Positions 34,129 through 43,212 of a stretch of 64,000 nt of DNA are shown here, in pieces. The notes under the pieces are model-generated. The model had not been told where the DNA came from and ran no database searches. It worked only from the letters and a program-made list of their open reading frames with translations. Where the stretch lies: assembly GCF_902506495.1 (NCBI RefSeq), contig NZ_LR733264.1:1814900-1878899 (forward strand), read 5' to 3'. The position numbers were made by a program, and so were the translations under genes. The DNA comes from Pseudomonas sp. 8O. Its GTDB lineage: Bacteria > Pseudomonadota > Gammaproteobacteria > Pseudomonadales > Pseudomonadaceae. How positions within the stretch are numbered: the first letter of the stretch is position 1; every line of letters starts with the position of its first letter.

Positions 34129-34860
34129 ATGACTCAAACTGCTCGCCGTCTGCAGGCCGAACGCCTGCAAGGCCCCGCCGCCCTGCGTGAAGCTCAGGCC
34201 TTGCGTTATCGCGTATTCAGCGCGGAATTCGATGCCAAGCTCAATGGCGCCGAACTGGGTCTGGACATGGACGACTACGACATCCACTGCCGACATATCG
34301 GCGTGCGTGACCTCAACAGCGGCGAACTGGTCGCCACCACTCGCCTGCTCGATCACCAGGCCGCTGCGGGCCTTGGTCGCTACTACAGCGAAGAGGAGTT
34401 CGCCCTGCACGGCCTGGCCAAACTGGAAGGCCCGGTACTGGAAATCGGCCGCACCTGCGTCGATGTCGCCTACCGCAACGGCGCCACCATCGCCGTGCTC
34501 TGGGGCGAGCTGGCCGAGGTACTCAACGAAGGTGGCTATCGCTATCTGATGGGCTGCGCCAGCATCTCCATGCAGGACGGCGGCATCCAGGCCCAGGCCA
34601 TCATGCAGCGCCTGCGTGAGCGCTACCTGTGCACCGAACACCTGCGCGCCGAGCCCAAGCACCCGCTACCGCAACTGGATGTGCCGGGCAACGTCATCGC
34701 CGAGATGCCGCCGCTGCTCAAGGCCTACATGCGCCTGGGCGCGAAGATCTGCGGCGAACCCTGCTGGGACCGCGACTTCCAGGTCGCCGACGTGTTCATC
34801 CTGCTCAAGCGCGACGAGCTGTGCCCACGCTACGCCCGGCACTTCAAGGCTGCAGTCTGA
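34129..34860 (+). CDS. olsB: L-ornithine N-alpha-acyltransferase OlsB
   Basis: A 243-residue acyl-ACP-dependent N-acyltransferase (GNAT-like). The blocks [32 protein letters not shown] and [14 protein letters not shown] are the OlsB/hemolysin-acyltransferase signature. It makes lyso-ornithine lipid, the first step of ornithine-lipid synthesis, with OlsA next in the operon. In P. aeruginosa olsBA is induced by phosphate starvation; here only a weak half Pho-box (CTGTCACA, 34013-34020) is visible upstream. Confidence 0.92.
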   Translation: MTQTARRLQAERLQGPAALREAQALRYRVFSAEFDAKLNGAELGLDMDDYDIHCRHIGVRDLNSGELVATTRLLDHQAAAGLGRYYSEEEFALHGLAKLEGPVLEIGRTCVDVAYRNGATIAVLWGELAEVLNEGGYRYLMGCASISMQDGGIQAQAIMQRLRERYLCTEHLRAEPKHPLPQLDVPGNVIAEMPPLLKAYMRLGAKICGEPCWDRDFQVADVFILLKRDELCPRYARHFKAAV

Positions 34861-34882
34861 CAGCTACACTTGCATCCCCTGC

Positions 34883-34913
34883 GCCGGCCCTGTAGACAGA
34901 GGCCGGCTTTTTT
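34883..34913 (+). terminator. Intrinsic terminator between olsB and olsA
   Basis: GCCGGCC, an 11-base loop, GGCCGGC and six Ts. It lies 22 bases after the olsB stop and 15 bases before the olsA start, so olsA expression needs read-through or its own promoter. Confidence 0.8.
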
Positions 34914-34928
34914 CATCTGGAGTCCTGC

Positions 34929-35711
34929 ATGACCCGACTGCGCCTGGCCCTGCGCCTGCTGCACCTGGCCCTGGTAATCGCCTTCGGCACCTTGCTGGCC
35001 GGCATCGTCAGCCTGTTCGAGCGGGTGGTTCGGCATGACCTGATGCCGCTGCGCCAACGTCTGACCCGCTGGTTTCTGGCGCGCCTGGGCGGCGCTCTGC
35101 CGTTTCGCGTGCGGGTCGAGGGCGAGCTGCCGACGCAACCGATGCTGTGGGTCAGCAACCATGTGTCATGGACCGACATTCCGCTGCTGGGCGCCCTGCA
35201 GCCGCTGTCCTTCCTGTCCAAGGCGGAAGTACGCGCCTGGCCGGTCGCGGGCTGGCTGGCACACAAGGCCGGCACGCTGTTCATCCGTCGCGGTGCAGGC
35301 GACAGCAGCCAGGTCGGCCAGCAGCTCACCCGCCATCTGCAGCAGGGCCATCACCTGCTGATATTCCCGGAAGGCACCACCACCGACGGCCTGGCCCTGC
35401 GCACGTTCCACGGCCGCCTGATGAGCAGCGCCATCGACAGCGGCGCGGCCGTACAACCGGTGGCCATCCGTTATTTACGCGATGGCCAGCCCTGCCCGGT
35501 GGCGCCCTTTGTCGGCGACGACGACATGCTTTCGCACCTGCTGCGCCTGCTTTCAAGTTCGGCCTGTGAAGTGGAGATACGCCTGCTCGCACCGATCCCC
35601 AGCGAATCACTCAGCCGCAATGAACTGGCCCGGCACAGCCAGGCCATCATCGCCAGCGCCTTGCAACTGGAAACGCCCGCCATGGTGCCGACCGAAGCCG
35701 AAGCCGCCTAA
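34929..35711 (+). CDS. olsA: Lyso-ornithine lipid O-acyltransferase OlsA
   Basis: A 260-residue membrane acyltransferase of the PlsC/1-acyl-glycerol-3-phosphate type. It has a hydrophobic N-terminal helix (residues 6-29), the NHVSWTD box (family NHxxxxD, about residue 77) and the FPEGTTTDG box (about 146). It acylates lyso-ornithine lipid to give ornithine lipid. GGAG precedes the ATG. Confidence 0.92.
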   Translation: MTRLRLALRLLHLALVIAFGTLLAGIVSLFERVVRHDLMPLRQRLTRWFLARLGGALPFRVRVEGELPTQPMLWVSNHVSWTDIPLLGALQPLSFLSKAEVRAWPVAGWLAHKAGTLFIRRGAGDSSQVGQQLTRHLQQGHHLLIFPEGTTTDGLALRTFHGRLMSSAIDSGAAVQPVAIRYLRDGQPCPVAPFVGDDDMLSHLLRLLSSSACEVEIRLLAPIPSESLSRNELARHSQAIIASALQLETPAMVPTEAEAA

Positions 35712-35719
35712 TCCACCGC

Positions 35720-35777
35720 GTAGCCCGGATGCAATCCGGGGGCTTTTGCAAGGGCTCCCTGGATTTCATCCAGGCTA
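35720..35777. repeat. REP-type palindrome (GTAGCCCGGATGCAATCCGGG class, imperfect)
   Basis: Between the convergent olsA and USP genes; the right arm has drifted (CTGGATTTCATCCAGGCTAC). Confidence 0.75.
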
Positions 35778-35791
35778 CAGGTCATAACCGC

Positions 35792-36640
35792 TCAGTCAGC
35801 CGGCGGCACGATCAACGCGTCGCTGTCGAGCGAGGCCAGCAATCGACTGGCCACGCTGCCGAGGAAGAAGCGCGACACACCTTCACGGGCGTGAGTGCCC
35901 AGGACCAGCAGGTCCGCGCCGGATTGACGCAAGGCCTCGCCAATCACACCTTCGGGCGAGCCGATCTGCACCCGCAAACGCTCATGGCCCAGCTTCGCCC
36001 CGACTGTATCCAGACGCTCAACCAGTTGCTGGCGCAGCAGCTCACACTGGTTCTCCAGCACCTCGGCGCTGATGCCGGCTTCCATCATCGCGCCCGCCGC
36101 CACCGGCTCGACCGCACTGGCCACATGCAGGTTGTCCAGGCTCGCCAGGCCCAACTCACGCGCCCGATTCAGCGCCTGTTGCGAGGTGCGCGACAGGTCC
36201 ATCGCCAGCAGCGCATGACGATACTCCCGCGTTACCGGGCCATTGACCCGCAGCACGGGCAGATGGCTGCTGCGAACCACGCGTTCGAGCGTGGTGCCGA
36301 CGAAGAAATCGCGCAGCGCCGACTTGCGATGCGCGCCCACCACCAGCAGATCGGCACCCACGCCCTGCGCGCTCTCGACGATCATCGTGGAGGCTTCGCC
36401 GGTGCCCACGATCACTCGCGGAACGCTGCCGGTCTGCTCGCCCAGGCGTTCGGCCTGCGCCTGCAAGAGCGTCTCGGCTTGCTGCACCTGACGCTGCACG
36501 TGCGCGGCCGGCGCATCGTCATCGATCACATGCACAAGGTTCCACTCACCGCCCCCCTGGCGACGGATCAGTTGCACGGCCCGTTGTACCGCGTGCGCCG
36601 AACGCTCGGACAGGTCGGTCGCTACCAGAATCTTGATCAT
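35792..36640 (-). CDS. Tandem universal stress protein (two USP domains)
   Basis: A 282-residue cytoplasmic protein. USP domain 1 is residues 1-140 (IKILVATDLSERSAHAVQRA, then VGAHRKSALRDFFVGTTLERVV) and domain 2 is about 148-282 (HALLAMDLSRTSQQALNRA, then GTHAREGVSRFFLGSVASRLL). Both keep the ATP-binding G-x2-G-x9-G-S/T pattern. The ATG at 36640 has GGAGGAAACGAG in front; the long upstream frame is spurious. In P. aeruginosa a USP gene (PA4352) sits beside olsBA and is Anr-activated for anaerobic survival; the same order and an Anr box (36701-36714) are seen here. Confidence 0.92.
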   Translation of the reverse strand: MIKILVATDLSERSAHAVQRAVQLIRRQGGGEWNLVHVIDDDAPAAHVQRQVQQAETLLQAQAERLGEQTGSVPRVIVGTGEASTMIVESAQGVGADLLVVGAHRKSALRDFFVGTTLERVVRSSHLPVLRVNGPVTREYRHALLAMDLSRTSQQALNRARELGLASLDNLHVASAVEPVAAGAMMEAGISAEVLENQCELLRQQLVERLDTVGAKLGHERLRVQIGSPEGVIGEALRQSGADLLVLGTHAREGVSRFFLGSVASRLLASLDSDALIVPPAD

Positions 36641-36700
36641 CTCGTTTCCTCCGTGGGTTAGCACCGCGTTACATTCAAGCCCCTCCAGACTCCGTACTCC

Positions 36701-36714
36701 TTGATGCAGGTCAG
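36701..36714. promoter_or_regulatory. Anr/FNR box TTGAT-N4-GTCAG in the USP/ATPase divergent promoter
   Basis: TTGATGCAGGTCAG lies at the right distance for class II activation in both directions. For the USP, TGTAAC (36674-36669) can serve as -10; for the ATPase, GGTAAT lies at about 36739-36744. Confidence 0.65.
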
Positions 36715-36815
36715 GCCCGACGCGGTAAAGCGGGCTAGGGTAATCAGGACTGCTCACTGTGCCACCAGATGGCGTTCGACAGGTGCAGCCCGGCCCAACG
36801 AAGGAGACGCGCCGC

Positions 36816-39533
36816 ATGGGCAACGCCCCCTCACAGCATAGTGACCACACCTGGCACGGTTTGACTGCACAACAAGCGCTCGACACCCAACACAGCAGCA
36901 CCAGCGGTCTCAGCCAGGAAGAAGCCGAACTGCGCCTGCAACGTCACGGCCCCAATCGTCTGCCACCACCCAAACGACGCGGACCGCTGCTGCGCCTGCT
37001 GTACCAGTTCCACAACGTACTGCTGTACATGATGATGGCTGCAGCCCTGATCACCGCCCTGCTCGGCCACTGGGTCGATACCGGAGTGATCCTCGCTGCG
37101 GTGCTGATCAATGTGGTGATCGGCTTCATCCAGGAAGGCAAGGCGGAGAATGCCCTCGACGCCATTCGCAACCTGCTGTCGCCGCACGCCCTGGTCATGC
37201 GCGGCGGCGAGCGTCGCGAGATCGACGCCGATCAGTTGGTGCCAGGCGACATCGTCCTGCTCGTCTCCGGCGACAAGGTGCCGGCCGACCTGCGCCTGAT
37301 CAACGTGAAGAACCTGTTGGTAGAGGAGGCGGCGCTGACCGGCGAATCGCTACCGGTGGAGAAATCCCTGGCCCGTTGCCAGACGGACGCGGCGCTGGGC
37401 GACCGCCGCTGCATGGCCTATTCCGGCACTCTGGTGGCCAGTGGTCAGGCCAGCGGCGTGGTAGTGGCCACGGGTGCTGACACCGAGCTGGGCCGCATCG
37501 GCGCCATGCTGCAACAGGTGCAGGCGATGACCACGCCGCTGCTGCGGCAGATCGAGCAGTTCAGCCGCTGGCTGGCACTGGCCATCCTGATCTTCGCCCT
37601 GGCCACCTTCGCCCTCGGTACCTTCTGGCACGGCCAGGACCCGGCCGAGATGTTCATGATGGTGGTGGCGCTGACCGCTGCCGCCATACCCGAAGGCCTG
37701 CCGGCGCTGATGACGGTGATTCTCGCCCTCGGCGTGCAGCGCATGGCCGGGCGCAACGCCATCGTGCGGCGCCTGCCGGCCGTGGAAACCCTGGGTTCGG
37801 TGACGGTGATCTGCTCGGACAAGACCGGCACCCTGACGCGCAACGAAATGACTGTGCAGCGTCTGGTCAGCGCCAGCCGTGTGCTAGACGTCAGCGGCGT
37901 TGGCTATGCCCCGGCGGGTGCCTTCCATCTCGACGGTGCATTGGTGGAACCGGATGCCGCACTGCTGGAAGTCGCCCGCGCCGCCACCCTGTGCAATGAC
38001 GCCCAGTTGCAGCAGGACGCCGCAGGTAACTGGCGCCTGCAAGGCGATCCCACCGAAGGCGCGCTACACACCCTGGCCCTGAAGGCCGGGCTGGAGATCC
38101 CGACACTGAACCAGCAACTGCCGCGTAGCGACAGCATCCCCTTCGAGTCCGAGCATCGCTTCATGGCCAGCCTGCACCATGACCATCAGGGCCATGGCGT
38201 GATCTACCTCAAGGGCGCGCCGGAGCGCCTGCTGGAAATGTGCAGTGAGCAGCGCGATGCCGACGGTAGCGTGCAGCCGCTGGACGCCGACTACTGGCGG
38301 CGCCAGGCCACCGATCTGGCTGCCCGTGGCCTGCGTCTGCTGGCCATCGCCAGCCGCACGACCTCGGCCTCCCAACGCAGTCTGAACTTCGCCGATGTGG
38401 AACAGGGCATGACCCTGCTGGCTCTGGTCGGCATCATCGACCCGCCGCGCGAGGAAGCCATCGCCGCCGTCGCCGAATGCCAGCGCGCCGGTATACGGGT
38501 CAAGATGATCACCGGCGACCATGCCGAAACCGCCCGTGCCATCGGCGCCCAGCTGGGTATCGGTATCGGCATGCCAGCGATGACCGGCGCCGAGCTGGAG
38601 CTGCTCGACGAGCGCAGCCTGCGCGAGGTACTGCCTGGCATCGAGGTGTTCGCTCGCGCCAGCCCGGAGCACAAGCTGCGCCTGGTACAGGCCATGCAGG
38701 CCAGCGGCGACGTGGTGGCGATGACCGGCGACGGCGTCAACGACGCGCCGGCCCTCAAGCGCGCCGACGTCGGCGTGGCCATGGGTGACAAGGGTACCGA
38801 AGCGGCCAAGGAAGCGGCCGAAGTGGTGCTCGCCGACGACAACTTCGCCACCATCGCCGGTGCCGTGCGCGAGGGCCGGGCGATCTACGACAACCTGAAG
38901 AAGTTCATCCTCTTCGCCCTGCCCACCAACGGCGGCCAGGCACTGATCGTGATCGCCGCCATCCTGTTCCAGCTGACCCTGCCACTGACCCCGGCACAGG
39001 TGCTGTGGATCAACATGGTCACCTCGGTGACCTTGGGCCTGGCTCTGGCCTTCGAACCGGCCGAATCCGGGCTGATGGACCGCCCGCCACGGGCGCCGAA
39101 CGAGTCATTGCTGTCAGGTTTCTTCGTCTGGCGCGTGCTGCTGGTATCGCTGCTGATGGCCGGCGCTGGTATCGGCCTGTTCCTCTGGGAAATGCAGCGC
39201 GGCAACAGCCTGGAAAGCGCCCGCACCATCGCAGTGAATGCCGTGGTGATGTGCGAAGTGTTCTACCTGATCAACAGCCGGCGCATATTCGCCTCCGTGC
39301 TCAGCCTGGACGGCCTGTTCGGCAGCCGCGCGGTACTGCTGGCCATCGCCGTCTGCCTGGTGCTGCAGGCGCTCTACACCTATGCGCCGCCGATGCAGGC
39401 TGTGTTTGGCTCAGTCGGTATGAGCCCGGATGAGTGGCTGCGGGTACTGCTGGCAGGCCTGGCGCTGTTCAGCGTGGCGGAACTGGAGAAATGGGTGGTG
39501 CGGCGCTTTGGCCTGTATGCCCAGGCGGCCTGA
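36816..39533 (+). CDS. P2-type cation-transporting ATPase
   Basis: A 905-residue P-type ATPase with all core motifs: TGES at 175-178 (actuator), IPEGLP at 291-296 (membrane ion site, P2A type), phosphorylated Asp335 in DKTGTL, and GDGVNDAPALK in the hinge. Ten transmembrane helices are expected, with cation_ATPase_N and C domains. PEGLP favours Ca2+/Mn2+-like (SERCA/PMR1, PacL) or related cations. I start at 36816 (GAAGGAG upstream). It diverges from the USP gene with a shared Anr-type box, suggesting a role under low oxygen or energy stress. Confidence 0.9.
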   Translation: MGNAPSQHSDHTWHGLTAQQALDTQHSSTSGLSQEEAELRLQRHGPNRLPPPKRRGPLLRLLYQFHNVLLYMMMAAALITALLGHWVDTGVILAAVLINVVIGFIQEGKAENALDAIRNLLSPHALVMRGGERREIDADQLVPGDIVLLVSGDKVPADLRLINVKNLLVEEAALTGESLPVEKSLARCQTDAALGDRRCMAYSGTLVASGQASGVVVATGADTELGRIGAMLQQVQAMTTPLLRQIEQFSRWLALAILIFALATFALGTFWHGQDPAEMFMMVVALTAAAIPEGLPALMTVILALGVQRMAGRNAIVRRLPAVETLGSVTVICSDKTGTLTRNEMTVQRLVSASRVLDVSGVGYAPAGAFHLDGALVEPDAALLEVARAATLCNDAQLQQDAAGNWRLQGDPTEGALHTLALKAGLEIPTLNQQLPRSDSIPFESEHRFMASLHHDHQGHGVIYLKGAPERLLEMCSEQRDADGSVQPLDADYWRRQATDLAARGLRLLAIASRTTSASQRSLNFADVEQGMTLLALVGIIDPPREEAIAAVAECQRAGIRVKMITGDHAETARAIGAQLGIGIGMPAMTGAELELLDERSLREVLPGIEVFARASPEHKLRLVQAMQASGDVVAMTGDGVNDAPALKRADVGVAMGDKGTEAAKEAAEVVLADDNFATIAGAVREGRAIYDNLKKFILFALPTNGGQALIVIAAILFQLTLPLTPAQVLWINMVTSVTLGLALAFEPAESGLMDRPPRAPNESLLSGFFVWRVLLVSLLMAGAGIGLFLWEMQRGNSLESARTIAVNAVVMCEVFYLINSRRIFASVLSLDGLFGSRAVLLAIAVCLVLQALYTYAPPMQAVFGSVGMSPDEWLRVLLAGLALFSVAELEKWVVRRFGLYAQAA

Positions 39534-39812
39534 GCCTCTGTGAGAGGGGCTTGAGCGATGGTCGTCGCGGCTAAATCCCCTCCCACGGTGCTCATGCATC
39601 GCCAACCTGCCCAGAACGATCGCCAAACCCCGTGGGAGGCGCTTCAGCGGCGCCCCCTACGGATGCCGGGAACTCCCGTAGGGTGCGCCATGCGCACCGC
39701 AGCTAGCCCGCAACAACGGATACGCCCTGTCGATCCACCGCCATCGCAAGCGCTTTCGGTGCGCGCGGCGCACCCTACACATGCCGACCCGTAGGGTGCG
39801 CCATGCGCACCG
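39534..39812. repeat. Cluster of GTAGGGTGCGC-class and GGGAGGGG-type repeats
   Basis: Three copies (two direct, one inverted) of the GTAGGGTGCGCCATGCGCACC element lie at 39678-39812. The preceding 140 bases hold an inverted pair of the TGTGRGAGGGGCTT/GGCTAAATCCCCTCCCAC class. There is no gene in this gap. Confidence 0.7.
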
Positions 39813-39815
39813 CCT

Positions 39816-40403
39816 CTATCCCGATGCGTTCAACTCAGCTTCGGCGAAGGCCATCAGCTCTGGATAGAAGGCACGAAAATCTTCGCTCAGTGGCTCGTAC
39901 AGGAGCTCCAGCTCCGACAGGCTGCCATCGAGCAGTTGCGGTTTGGACAGGCGCCGCTGCATGCCGGCAATCACCTGCTCCAGCACCGCGAACTCGCGGT
40001 AGCTGCCCAGCCAGTCCTGCGCCGCCATGCGCGGCGCCATCAGCGCCAGGCGTCCTGGCAGCTCCGCCTCGGCGGCCAGCACGCGATACACCTGGCGGGT
40101 GAAATGATCCAGCGGCTGCGCCGCATACTCGGCCCAGTCGCGCGCCAGGCAATGATCGAAGAACAGATCCAGCAGCATGCCGGCCGTGCGCCGCCGCGCG
40201 GCGGGAAACCGGGCACGCGCGCGCGCCTGCAGCGGATGGCTGTCGGTAAAGGCGTCGATGCGCCGGTGCAGACGAATGGCAGCTTCGATTTCTGCCGGCC
40301 AGCGCCCGGCAAGGGGGCCTTTGACGAAATCGCCGTAGAGGCTGCCGAGCAACTGCGGCGGGGCGTCGCCACCAAGATGAAGATGGGCCAGGTAGTTCAT
40401 CAC
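39816..40403 (-). CDS. acpH: Acyl carrier protein phosphodiesterase
   Basis: A 195-residue protein of the AcpH (YajB) family. MNYLAHLHLGG at the start, GSLYGDFVKGPL, IRLHRRIDAFTDSHP and DLFFDHCLARDW give the His/Asp pattern of this HD-like hydrolase. It removes 4'-phosphopantetheine from holo-ACP. Two consecutive ATGs make the exact start uncertain by one codon. Confidence 0.9.
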   Translation of the reverse strand: MMNYLAHLHLGGDAPPQLLGSLYGDFVKGPLAGRWPAEIEAAIRLHRRIDAFTDSHPLQARARARFPAARRRTAGMLLDLFFDHCLARDWAEYAAQPLDHFTRQVYRVLAAEAELPGRLALMAPRMAAQDWLGSYREFAVLEQVIAGMQRRLSKPQLLDGSLSELELLYEPLSEDFRAFYPELMAFAEAELNASG

Positions 40404-40470
40404 ACGAGCTTACCGCCCTGAGCAGGACAATCGAAGCCGTTGATGGAGACTATTGGAACAATCGATCTGT

Positions 40471-40490
40471 ATATCGCCAAGAGACGATAT
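40471..40490 (+). promoter_or_regulatory. ArsR operator ATATCG-N8-CGATAT upstream of arsR2-xenB
   Basis: A perfect palindrome with the same sequence and spacing as 1378-1397. The -10 (TATAAG, about 40488-40493) overlaps its right half, as in the arsR1 promoter. Confidence 0.8.
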
Positions 40491-40502
40491 AAGGTTCGCC
40501 CC

Positions 40503-40823
40503 ATGACGATACGCACCGACCCCGCCATGGACATCGACACCATCATCAAGGCCCTCGCTCATCCGCTGCGCCGCGAGATCCTCGACTGGCTGAAGGAGCC
40601 CGAGCTCAATTTCGCCGAACAGGATCACCCGCTGGAGATCGGCGTGTGCGCCGGCAAGATCTTCCTGCGCACCGGGCTGTCGCAATCCACCGTTTCCGCC
40701 CATCTGACCACCCTGCAACGCGCCGGTCTGGTGACCAGTCGCAAGGTCGGCCAATGGCACTTCTTCAAGCGCAACGACGAGCTGATCCAGGCTTTCGTCG
40801 AGCGCCTCGGCCAGCAACTCTGA
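40503..40823 (+). CDS. ArsR/SmtB-family repressor (ArsR2) upstream of ene-reductase
   Basis: A 106-residue winged-helix repressor, clearly the paralog of the one at 1065-1376: shared IKALAHPLRREIL, GLSQSTVSAHLTTLQRAGLV and KVGQWHFFKRNDE. Its sole Cys (IGVC, before the recognition helix) is at the same place. Classical metal-binding CxC is missing. AAGG about ten bases before the ATG at 40503 supports this start; an internal ATG at 40527 aligns best with the paralog start. It sits 27 bases before xenB with its operator upstream, so it should autorepress and control the ene-reductase in response to an electrophile. Confidence 0.9.
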   Translation: MTIRTDPAMDIDTIIKALAHPLRREILDWLKEPELNFAEQDHPLEIGVCAGKIFLRTGLSQSTVSAHLTTLQRAGLVTSRKVGQWHFFKRNDELIQAFVERLGQQL

Positions 40824-40850
40824 TTTGACCTTTCCCTCGGAGAAACCACC

Positions 40851-41900
40851 ATGCCCACACTGTTCGACCCCATCCAGATCGGTGATCTGCACCTGAACAA
40901 CCGCATTATCATGGCGCCGCTGACCCGCTGCCGCGCCGACGAAGGCCGCGTGCCCAACGCGCTGATGGCCGAGTACTACGTACAGCGCGCCTCGGCCGGC
41001 CTGATCATCAGCGAAGCCACCGCCGTCACGCCGATGGGCGTGGGCTACCCGAATACCCCCGGCATCTGGTCGGATGCGCAGATTCGCGGCTGGAGCAACA
41101 TCACCCAGGCGGTGCACGCCAACGGCGGCAAGATCGTCCTGCAGCTGTGGCACGTCGGCCGTATCTCCGACCCCATCTACCTGAATGGCGAACTGCCGGT
41201 CGCTCCTAGCGCGATCCAGCCGGCCGGCCATGTCAGCCTGGTACGCCCGATCAAGGACTTCGTCACCCCGCGTGCACTGGAGACCGAAGAGATTGCCGAT
41301 ATCGTCGAGGCTTATCGTCAAGGCGCCGAAAACGCCATGGCTGCCGGTTTCGATGGCGTGGAAATCCACGGCGCCAACGGTTACCTGCTCGACCAGTTCC
41401 TGCAGAGCAGCACCAACCAGCGTACCGACCAGTATGGCGGCAGCGTGGAAAACCGCGCGCGCCTGTTGCTGGAAGTGACCGATGCAGCCATCTCCGTCTG
41501 GGGCGCTGGCCGTGTTGGCGTTCACCTGGCACCGCGCGCCGACGCCCATGACATGGGCGACGCCAACCGGGGCGAAACCTTCGGCTACGTCGCTCGCGAG
41601 CTGGGCAAGCGCGGCATCGCCTTCATCTGCGCTCGCGAAAAAGCCGACGATGACAGCCTGACGCCGCAACTGAAGCAGGCGTTCGGCGGCGTATTCATCG
41701 CCAATGAGCGCTTCACCAAGGATCAGGCCAACGCCTGGCTGGCTGAAGGCAAAGCCGATGCCGTGGCCTTCGGCATCCCCTTCATCGCCAACCCGGACCT
41801 GCCGCAGCGCCTGGAGCAGGACGCTGCGCTGAACGAGCCGCACCCGGAAACCTTCTACGGCTCCGGCCCGGTCGGCTATATCGACTATCCGCGCCTGTAA
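40851..41900 (+). CDS. xenB: Old yellow enzyme-family alkene reductase (XenB-like)
   Basis: A 349-residue FMN-dependent ene-reductase: TLFDPIQIGDLHLNNRIIMA, PLTRCRADEGRVPNALMAEYY in two parts, the substrate His/Asn pair in EIHGANGYLLDQFL, and QRTDQYGGSVENRAR. Length and text fit XenB of P. putida/fluorescens and NemA of E. coli, which reduce nitro-esters, TNT, N-ethylmaleimide, quinones and enones with NADPH. GGAG lies before the ATG. Cotranscribed with arsR2 and closed by a strong terminator. Confidence 0.93.
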   Translation: MPTLFDPIQIGDLHLNNRIIMAPLTRCRADEGRVPNALMAEYYVQRASAGLIISEATAVTPMGVGYPNTPGIWSDAQIRGWSNITQAVHANGGKIVLQLWHVGRISDPIYLNGELPVAPSAIQPAGHVSLVRPIKDFVTPRALETEEIADIVEAYRQGAENAMAAGFDGVEIHGANGYLLDQFLQSSTNQRTDQYGGSVENRARLLLEVTDAAISVWGAGRVGVHLAPRADAHDMGDANRGETFGYVARELGKRGIAFICAREKADDDSLTPQLKQAFGGVFIANERFTKDQANAWLAEGKADAVAFGIPFIANPDLPQRLEQDAALNEPHPETFYGSGPVGYIDYPRL

Positions 41901-41961
41901 GATCGCAGCTGACGCACCTCCCGCAAGCGATATCCTGTGGGAGGGGCTTTAGCCGCGACCA

Positions 41962-41998
41962 ATAAACGAACGCCCCGCATTGCGGGGCGTTCGTTTAT
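41962..41998. terminator. Strong bidirectional terminator
   Basis: A perfect 17-bp stem (ATAAACGAACGCCCCGC with its complement) around a 3-base loop, between convergent xenB and the 282-residue coiled-coil gene. A-rich and T-rich tails on the two sides serve both strands. Confidence 0.85.
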
Positions 41999-42012
41999 CG
42001 AGAGGGTGGCAC

Positions 42013-42861
42013 TCAGCGCTGATTGATCTGCTGCTGCAGATTCACCACCTGGCTCTGCAGGGTGTTGATGTTGCGCGTCATCTGCGCGCGGAAGGCATCG
42101 AACTCGGCGGTATTCGGACCGGCACTGGCGGCCGGGCGATTGTCCAGTTCGCTGCGCAGCACCAGCAGATCCTGCTCCAGGCTACGGATCGATTGCGCGG
42201 GGTTGCCCTGCTTCTTCAGCGCATCGATATCGCCACCGAGGGCCTTGATACGCGTGTCGAGCTTGGCCAGTTCGGCCTGGGTCGCCTTGGCATCCCCCTG
42301 CGCGGATTTCAGTGCGGCCTGCTCGGTGGAGAGTGCCTGCAGACGCTTGTCGAAATCGGCGCTGGCACCGAGACCACTCTTGAGCTCGGTTCCCAACTGC
42401 TCGACGCGCTTATCCAGTGCAGCCTGCGCCGTGGCGCTCTGCTGTTGCTGCTTGCCCAGCTCGGCCAGCCGATTTTCCAGCTGTTTGACCTGCAGTTTGA
42501 GCGCTTCGCTGCCGCTGGTGACGTTGGACTCGGTCGCCACCACCTTGCCGGAAATATCCTGAATGCGCCCGGCTGCCTCCTCGCTGATGCGCGCGAAGCT
42601 TTCCTGGGTCGCCACCAGGCGCTGCTCCATCAGGCCGATCTGCTGCAGGCTCCACCAGCCCAGGCCGGCCAGAGCAAAACTCAGCGCGCCAACCAGCGCC
42701 CACAGCGGCCCGGTACTGGCGCCCTTGGCCACTGGCACCTTGCTGCTGGTCACGCGGCTGCTGCGCGCAGCGGGCTCCTCACGCGGCTCGGCGAAATCCT
42801 CACGGCGCTCCGGAGTCAGGCTGGGCAGATTGTCGAGTTCGTCGTGGGCGTCGTTACGCAT
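42013..42861 (-). CDS. Membrane-anchored coiled-coil protein, function unknown
   Basis: A 282-residue protein: a charged cytoplasmic N-terminus (MRNDAHDELDNLPSLTPERR), one transmembrane helix at about residues 54-74 (LWALVGALSFALAGLGWW), then about 200 residues of heptad-like Leu/Gln/Ala coiled coil to the end. It resembles unnamed Pseudomonas proteins sometimes labelled ATPase, but no nucleotide motif is present. The start at 42861 is chosen because the upstream frame has no homolog-like text. A structural or envelope-scaffold role is only a guess. Confidence 0.75.
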   Translation of the reverse strand: MRNDAHDELDNLPSLTPERREDFAEPREEPAARSSRVTSSKVPVAKGASTGPLWALVGALSFALAGLGWWSLQQIGLMEQRLVATQESFARISEEAAGRIQDISGKVVATESNVTSGSEALKLQVKQLENRLAELGKQQQQSATAQAALDKRVEQLGTELKSGLGASADFDKRLQALSTEQAALKSAQGDAKATQAELAKLDTRIKALGGDIDALKKQGNPAQSIRSLEQDLLVLRSELDNRPAASAGPNTAEFDAFRAQMTRNINTLQSQVVNLQQQINQR

Positions 42862-43212
42862 GGTCGGACCTATGGTTGGAACGAATGAACGGAAATGCCG
42901 CGCAGTATACCGATTCGCCATTACACCATCAGCGTCGCGCCAAGCAGGTGCGCGGCGCACCGACGAAGGGCGCGACAGGGCCATCGACTCGCCTGCAGCC
43001 CGGCAGTTCCGCAAAACTTGAACTGGTACGCACTTTGCTTTTTCTCCCGTCGTGAACGAGCCGATAGCGCGTCGCTCACAAGCCAGCAGGCGGCCTGAAA
43101 GTTCTGCAAAGCACGAAGAAGTGTTCCAGTCGACGGAGATCAGACTGGCGCGGTTACGGATGGCGAGGAAGGCCTGAGCCCGTGACCCTTCAACCAATCG
43201 GGGGAAGTGGCA
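42862..43212. other. 351-bp divergent intergenic region
   Basis: It holds the promoters of the coiled-coil gene and the 95-residue gene, including a sigma-54 promoter (43024-43039) with about 160 bases of untranslated leader beyond it. No repeat class is seen. Confidence 0.5.
43024..43039 (+). promoter_or_regulatory. Sigma-54 promoter TGGTACG-N4-TTGCT
   Basis: TGGTACGCACTTTGCT matches the -24/-12 consensus TGGCACG-N4-TTGCW with one change. It points to the 95-residue gene at 43213, about 160 bases from the predicted start of transcription. Confidence 0.7.
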
